In this document: in pieces, positions 60,192 to 64,000 of the stretch
Numbering within the stretch: position 1 is the first letter of the stretch
How the letters are laid out: each line of letters opens with the position of its first letter
NCBI RefSeq assembly: GCF_001612785.1
Contig: NZ_BDBC01000017.1
Coordinates: 186,001 to 250,000 of the forward strand
Reading direction: 5' to 3'
Length of the DNA: 64,000 bases
Source: Nocardia beijingensis NBRC 16342
GTDB lineage: Bacteria; Actinomycetota; Actinomycetes; Mycobacteriales; Mycobacteriaceae
Position numbers and translations under genes: made by a program
The notes under the pieces: model-generated
What the model saw: the letters and a program-made list of their open reading frames with translations, nothing else
Told to the model about the DNA's origin: nothing
Database searches by the model: none

Positions 60192-61598
60192 TCAGGCGCC
60201 GATCAGGTGCTGCGCCAGATAGCCCTCGACCTTGTCCAGCGCGATGCGCTCCTGGGTCATCGTGTCGCGTTCGCGGATGGTCACCGCCTGGTCGTCGAGC
60301 GTCTCGAAGTCGACGGTGATGCAGAACGGCGTGCCGATCTCGTCCTGGCGGCGGTAGCGGCGGCCGATGGCGCCCGCGTCGTCGAACTCGACGTTCCAGT
60401 TCTTGCGCAACTGCGCGGCCAGGTCTTTCGCCTTCGGCGTGAGATCGGCGTTGCGCGACAGCGGCAGCACCGCCGCCTTCACCGGCGCGAGGCGACGGTC
60501 AAGGCGCAGCACCGTGCGGGTGTCGACGCCGCCCTTGGCGTTGGGCGCCTCGTCCTCGGCGTAGGCGTCGACCAGGAAGGCCATCAGCGAGCGGGTGAGG
60601 CCCGCCGCGGGCTCGATCACATACGGGATGTAGCGCTCGTTGGTGGTCTGGTCGAAGAAGCTCAGCTCGGTGCCGGAGTGCTCGGAGTGCGTCTTCAGGT
60701 CGAAGTCGGTGCGGTTGGCGATGCCTTCCAGCTCACCCCACTCGTTGCCCTGGAAGCCGAAGCGGTACTCGATGTCGGTGGTGCCCGCCGAGTAGTGCGA
60801 GAGCTTGTCCTTCGGGTGCACGAACAACCGCAGGTTGTCCGCGGAGATGCCGAGATCGGTGTACCAGGAGAACCGCGTCTCGATCCAGTACTTGTACCAC
60901 TCCTCGTCCTCGCCCGGCTTGACGAAGTACTCCATCTCCATCTGCTCGAACTCGCGGGTGCGGAAGATGAAGTTGCCCGGGGTGATCTCGTTGCGGAAGC
61001 TCTTTCCGATCTGCGCGATGCCGAACGGCGGCTTCTTGCGCGCGGTCGTCATCACGTTGGCGAAGTTCACGAAGATGCCCTGGGCGGTCTCCGGGCGCAG
61101 GTAGTGCAGGCCCTCCTCGGACTCGATCGGGCCGAGGTAGGTCTTGAGCATCATGTTGAAGTCACGCGGCTCGGTCCAGCGGCCGACGGTGCCGCAATTC
61201 GGGCACGCGACGAGTTCCATCGACACCGTGTCGGGATCGTCGATCTTGTTCTTCAGCGCGTACGCCTCCTGCAGGTGGTCCTGCCGGAAGCGGTGGTGGC
61301 AGTGCAGGCACTCCACCAGCGGGTCGTTGAACACCCCGACGTGGCCGGAGGCGACCCACACCTGGCGGGGCAGGATCACCGAGGAGTCGAGGCCGACGAC
61401 GTCCTCGCGGCTGGTGACCATGGCGCGCCACCACTGCTTCTTGATGTTCTCCTTGAGCTCGACGCCCAGCGGCCCGTAATCCCACGCCGACTTGGTGCCT
61501 CCGTAGATCTCACCGCACGGGTACACCAGACCCCGGCGCTTGGCGAGGTTGGCAACGGTGTCCACCTTCGACTTGGGTGCCACGCGAGAATTCTCCAT
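60192..61598 (-). CDS. glyS: Glycyl-tRNA synthetase (alpha2 class II)
   Basis: 468 residues. Motif-like phrases of the eukaryote/archaeal-type dimeric Gly[42 protein letters not shown], the zinc-type CLHCHHRF and [22 protein letters not shown] (motif 2 region), [20 protein letters not shown] and the motif 3 phrase [18 protein letters not shown]. It charges tRNA-Gly. The start is uncertain between MENS at 61598 and a downstream GTG (VAPKS). Confidence 0.96.
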   Translation of the reverse strand: MENSRVAPKSKVDTVANLAKRRGLVYPCGEIYGGTKSAWDYGPLGVELKENIKKQWWRAMVTSREDVVGLDSSVILPRQVWVASGHVGVFNDPLVECLHCHHRFRQDHLQEAYALKNKIDDPDTVSMELVACPNCGTVGRWTEPRDFNMMLKTYLGPIESEEGLHYLRPETAQGIFVNFANVMTTARKKPPFGIAQIGKSFRNEITPGNFIFRTREFEQMEMEYFVKPGEDEEWYKYWIETRFSWYTDLGISADNLRLFVHPKDKLSHYSAGTTDIEYRFGFQGNEWGELEGIANRTDFDLKTHSEHSGTELSFFDQTTNERYIPYVIEPAAGLTRSLMAFLVDAYAEDEAPNAKGGVDTRTVLRLDRRLAPVKAAVLPLSRNADLTPKAKDLAAQLRKNWNVEFDDAGAIGRRYRRQDEIGTPFCITVDFETLDDQAVTIRERDTMTQERIALDKVEGYLAQHLIGA

Positions 61599-61628
61599 CC
61601 ACTGCGAGTCGGATCGTGTGAGTTGCGT

Positions 61629-61644
61629 CTATTCACGTGAATAG
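61629..61644. promoter_or_regulatory. Perfect 16-bp palindrome before glyS
   Basis: CTATTCACGTGAATAG, eight-base perfect arms without spacer, 31 bases upstream of the glyS start on the minus strand, where an operator or the -10 would lie. A second smaller palindrome, GGCTATAGCC, lies about 13 bases farther upstream. The binding protein is unknown. Confidence 0.55.
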
Positions 61645-61760
61645 ATCATCAACAGGTCGGCTATAGCCTATAGACCCTGACCAACCTGGTTTCCACCGCA
61701 CAGCCAACCCGATGAACGGCGTGCCCGTTTGACATGCGCACCTGTGCATACGCAAACTGG

Positions 61761-61775
61761 TAATGCTTTCCATTA
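61761..61775. promoter_or_regulatory. Dyad TAATG-CTTTC-CATTA before the ArsR/zur operon
   Basis: Five-base perfect arms around a five-base centre, 13 bases before the ATG and just upstream of the ribosome site. A natural operator for the SmtB-type or Zur protein encoded downstream. Inference. Confidence 0.5.
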
Positions 61776-61788
61776 AGGAGTTGGTGAC

Positions 61789-62139
61789 ATGACCGCCGAG
61801 ACCGCCGCGGCACCGCCGCACAACCCGTATCGGGCGCCGGGGCCGGCGCCGGTACCCCCGCGAACCGTGCTGGAGGACGCGGGCGAGCTGCTGCGGGCGC
61901 TGGCCGCGCCGGTACGGATTGCTATCGTGCTGCAGTTGCGCGAATCACCGCGGTGTGTGCACGAACTGGTCGACGCCCTCGGTGTCACGCAACCACTGGT
62001 CAGTCAGCATCTGCGTATCCTCAAGGCCGCCGGTGTCGTGCACGGTGAGCGTTCGGGTCGCGAGGTGCTCTACGAACTCGTCGACGACCATCTGGCGCAC
62101 ATCGTCGTCGACGCCGTCGCGCACGCCGAGGAAGGGTGA
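61789..62139 (+). CDS. ArsR/SmtB-type zinc-responsive regulator
   Basis: 116 residues. Winged HTH: LAAPVRIAIVLQLRESPRCV then HELVDALGVTQPLVSQHLRI and LKAAGVVHGERSGREVLYEL. The C-terminal helix DDHLAHIVVDAVAHAEE carries the DxHx(10)Hx(2-3)E/H-type residues of the alpha-5 zinc site found in SmtB/CzrA. AAGGAG lies eight bases before the ATG. It is followed three bases later by zur, as Rv2358 and Rv2359 in M. tuberculosis (from memory); it should derepress when zinc is high. Confidence 0.87.
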   Translation: MTAETAAAPPHNPYRAPGPAPVPPRTVLEDAGELLRALAAPVRIAIVLQLRESPRCVHELVDALGVTQPLVSQHLRILKAAGVVHGERSGREVLYELVDDHLAHIVVDAVAHAEEG

Positions 62140-62142
62140 TTC

Positions 62143-62577
62143 GTGCCAGACAACACGGCCGTTCCGCAGAAGCCGGTCGGCATCCGCAGCACCAGGCAGC
62201 GCAGCGCCATCGCCGCGCTGCTCGGTGACATCGATGAGTTCCGCTCCGCCCAGGACCTCCACGACGAGCTGCGCAGACGCGGCGAGGGCATCGGGCTGAC
62301 CACGGTGTACCGGACGCTGCAGTCGCTGGCCGACGCGGGCATGGTGGACGTGCTGCGCACCGACTCCGGCGAGTCGGTCTACCGCCAGTGCTCCACCGGC
62401 CATCACCACCACCTGGTGTGCAGGCATTGCGGCCGCACCGTGGAAGTGGAGGGCCCGACGGTCGAGGCGTGGGCCGAGTCGATCGCGAGCGAGCACGGCT
62501 TCACCGAGATCAGCCACACCCTCGAGGTGTTCGGCACCTGCACGACATGCGGGACGGCGCGCCGCCGCGACCGGTGA
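62143..62577 (+). CDS. zur: Zinc uptake regulator, Fur family
   Basis: 144 residues. DNA-binding part RSTRQRSAIAALLGDIDEFR then SAQDLHDELRRRGEGIGLTT and VYRTLQSLADAGMVDVL. Metal part TGHHHHLVCRHCGRTVEVEG and FGTCTTCGTARRRDR: the two CxxC pairs for structural zinc and the H-rich regulatory site. Context (directly after the ArsR gene) supports Zur over Fur. It represses zinc uptake genes with zinc bound. GTG start at 62143. Confidence 0.9.
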   Translation: MPDNTAVPQKPVGIRSTRQRSAIAALLGDIDEFRSAQDLHDELRRRGEGIGLTTVYRTLQSLADAGMVDVLRTDSGESVYRQCSTGHHHHLVCRHCGRTVEVEGPTVEAWAESIASEHGFTEISHTLEVFGTCTTCGTARRRDR

Positions 62578-62703
62578 GCTGCCCGATTCCCGGCGTGTCG
62601 GGTTAACGCGGCTGCCACCAGCGCAGATTCACCGGCGAGATCCTCGAAGCCCCCGGCAGATCCGGGCTCGGTACGAAGGATTCGCCATCAGCTGGGAGGC
62701 AGC

Positions 62704-63669
62704 GTGTCAACGATCTTCGACTCATCCGTACGCCCGGTGCGCCGCCGGGCCGTGACCGTCGCCGGGGCCGCGCTCGTCGTGGCCTCGGCGCTGCTGCTCT
62801 CGGCGTGCCTGGACGAGGACGGCACGCCGGTGGCCGTACCGTCGACCACCACCACCGGAGTCGCCGCCGGCCCGAGCGGGACGAACGGGCAGTCGACGGT
62901 CCGCACCGTCGGCAAGACCGGCTGGTACGACGGATTCGACATCACCGTGCAGAAGGCGACCGTGGTGCCGGACGAATACGGCGGCGCGAAGGTGCGCATC
63001 GACATCACCTACAAGAACACCACGCTCGACGACCACACGCTGAGCATCACGCCGTCGCTGCTGGTCGGCAAAGAGGTGGACGGCGGCGCGATCTTCGACA
63101 GCCCCACGGTGCCCGGCAACGGCGCGGCCACCGGGACCGCGACCACGTCGCTCCAGTCGGTCAAGGACGCCGAGCACCTCATCGACACGATGACCATCGT
63201 GTACGGCCAGGCCGCCGACAACCAGACCAAGATTCCGCTCGCGGCGGCGGGCAAGGTGGACAGTGTGCAGCCGAAGGCGCTGACCGTCACCGGCACCCTC
63301 GTACAGGACCAGACGACCGTTCAGGTCACCGGCGGACGGATCAGCCCCAGCTACACGAAGAACGAGAACGGCAAATCCGATCTGGCGCTGCGCATCAAGC
63401 TCGTCGGCGGGCCCGGCATCGCCGCGGGCGGGACGAACATCTACTACGACTACTTCACCGTCCGAACACCCGACGGCCAGACCGTGGCCGCCGACGTCCG
63501 CGGACCGATCAACGAGTTGCTGAACGCGAACGAGACCATCGACAACCCGAAGAACTACGTGGTCTTCGTGGTGCCGTCGCCCGGCGCCGGCCCCTACACG
63601 GTGACCTACAACGCCCAGAAGGAAGCGGGCGCCGCCACCGCGCCCACCCTGTCGTTCACGGTGGGCTGA
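62704..63669 (+). CDS. Lipoprotein with DUF4352-like domain
   Basis: 321 residues. The lipobox LLLSAC (Cys after ALLLSA, about residue 37) follows a hydrophobic leader AVTVAGAALVVASALLLSAC. Mature protein: a Thr/Ser/Gly linker (VPSTTTTGVAAGPSGTNG), then two beta-sandwich-like modules (WYDGFDITVQKATVVPDEYG and GTLVQDQTTVQVTGGRISPS), similar to DUF4352/telomeric repeat-like immunoglobulin folds. GTG start with GGGAGGCAGC. Anchored on the outer face of the cytoplasmic membrane; role unknown. Confidence 0.8.
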   Translation: MSTIFDSSVRPVRRRAVTVAGAALVVASALLLSACLDEDGTPVAVPSTTTTGVAAGPSGTNGQSTVRTVGKTGWYDGFDITVQKATVVPDEYGGAKVRIDITYKNTTLDDHTLSITPSLLVGKEVDGGAIFDSPTVPGNGAATGTATTSLQSVKDAEHLIDTMTIVYGQAADNQTKIPLAAAGKVDSVQPKALTVTGTLVQDQTTVQVTGGRISPSYTKNENGKSDLALRIKLVGGPGIAAGGTNIYYDYFTVRTPDGQTVAADVRGPINELLNANETIDNPKNYVVFVVPSPGAGPYTVTYNAQKEAGAATAPTLSFTVG

Positions 63670-63766
63670 GCGCTCGCAGCCGTCGCTCCGCACGGACTGC
63701 GATGAATCGCCGGAAACGCCGACGGCGGGCCGACCTCCTACGAGGGCGACCCGCCGCGGTGACAGC

Positions 63767-64000
63767 TCAGCCGACCGGCACCGCGTCCCGGGCCGGGGCC
63801 TGCGCCTCGGCCGGACGACCGCGCAGTGCGGCCACACCGAGCAGCGCGAGCGCGACCGCACTCCAGACCAGCAGCACCGCCAGCGGTCCGGTCGCGGCGG
63901 CGCCGTCGAAGAACGCGACCGAGCGCAGCAGCGACGCGGCGGCGCCGGGCGGCAGCAACTGGCCGATGGCGCCCCACGGCTGCGGCAACAGCTCCGGCGC
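63767..64000 (-). CDS. Membrane protein, C-terminal part (ABC-2/DUF3533-like)
   Basis: The last 77 codons of a gene that continues past the window end. APELLPQPWGAIGQLLPPGA then AASLLRSVAFFDGA, then a membrane helix GPLAVLLVWSAVALALLGVA and a short charged tail. The phrase LLPQPWGAIGQLLPPGA resembles the region before the last helix in YhgE/Pip-like and DUF3533 transporters. Weak assignment as only the tail is visible. Confidence 0.6.
   Translation of the reverse strand, partial: APELLPQPWGAIGQLLPPGAAASLLRSVAFFDGAAATGPLAVLLVWSAVALALLGVAALRGRPAEAQAPARDAVPVG

Overview
The window is high-GC actinobacterial chromosome, most consistent with Nocardia or a close mycolic-acid relative. Supporting features are two acyltransferases of lipid-storing and mycolate lineages (WS/DGAT, PapA-like), a Ddn-type deazaflavin oxidoreductase, KstR-like operators, frequent GTG and possibly leaderless starts, and a backbone order resembling Mycobacterium tuberculosis: tRNA-Asn, small membrane protein, dnaG, dgt, TPM-domain protein, glyS, smtB-type ArsR, zur. 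The species assignment is inference; no rRNA is present.

Layout. 1-5.3 kb: the C-terminal part of an AfsR/SARP-type ATPase regulator converges on a drug-efflux-type ABC operon whose promoter carries four 11/12-bp-phased direct repeats of the kind SARP proteins bind. 5.5-9.1 kb: small secreted proteins, an S1 serine protease and two decayed genes. 9.1-12.2 kb: two divergent units, three coupled small genes on one side and an XRE regulator plus NUDIX on the other, with an HD hydrolase converging on the NUDIX gene. 12.4-16.1 kb: S1-like protein, CAU tRNA, Ddn-like protein, a quinone reductase with a SoxR-like promoter, and a Cys/His-repeat membrane protein beside a GRDP-like protein. 16.2-22 kb: lipid/steroid-type genes (ferredoxin reductase, metal-dependent hydrolase, WS/DGAT, alpha/beta hydrolase, steroid-dehydrogenase-like SDR), three of them preceded by KstR-like palindromes. 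22-30 kb: YdcF protein, secreted lipase, stress protein, MFS pump, and a TetR/hydrolase pair linked by a 21-bp operator found three times.

30.26-45.55 kb is a genomic island inserted in the 3' end of tRNA-Asn. A 30-bp exact copy of the tRNA marks the far end, and a ruined tyrosine integrase, cut by an IS481-type element with a 6-bp target duplication, lies next to the intact tRNA. Its cargo is a defence module: a complete type I restriction-modification set (hsdM, hsdS, hsdR) flanked on the same strand by an HTH protein resembling a DNA methylase with lost catalytic motifs and by a cytoplasmic Ser/Thr kinase with a TPR-like tail. A divergent DUF6119/TIGR04141-type gene shares the promoter region. 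This combination is the best candidate for an undescribed system.

45.8-64 kb is housekeeping backbone: primase, Mut7-C RNase-like protein, FIST sensor, dGTPase, MBL hydrolase, TPM protein, PapA-like acyltransferase, TenA-like protein, glycyl-tRNA synthetase, zinc regulators and a lipoprotein. It also holds one very large disordered protein ending in what looks like a degenerate zincin domain.
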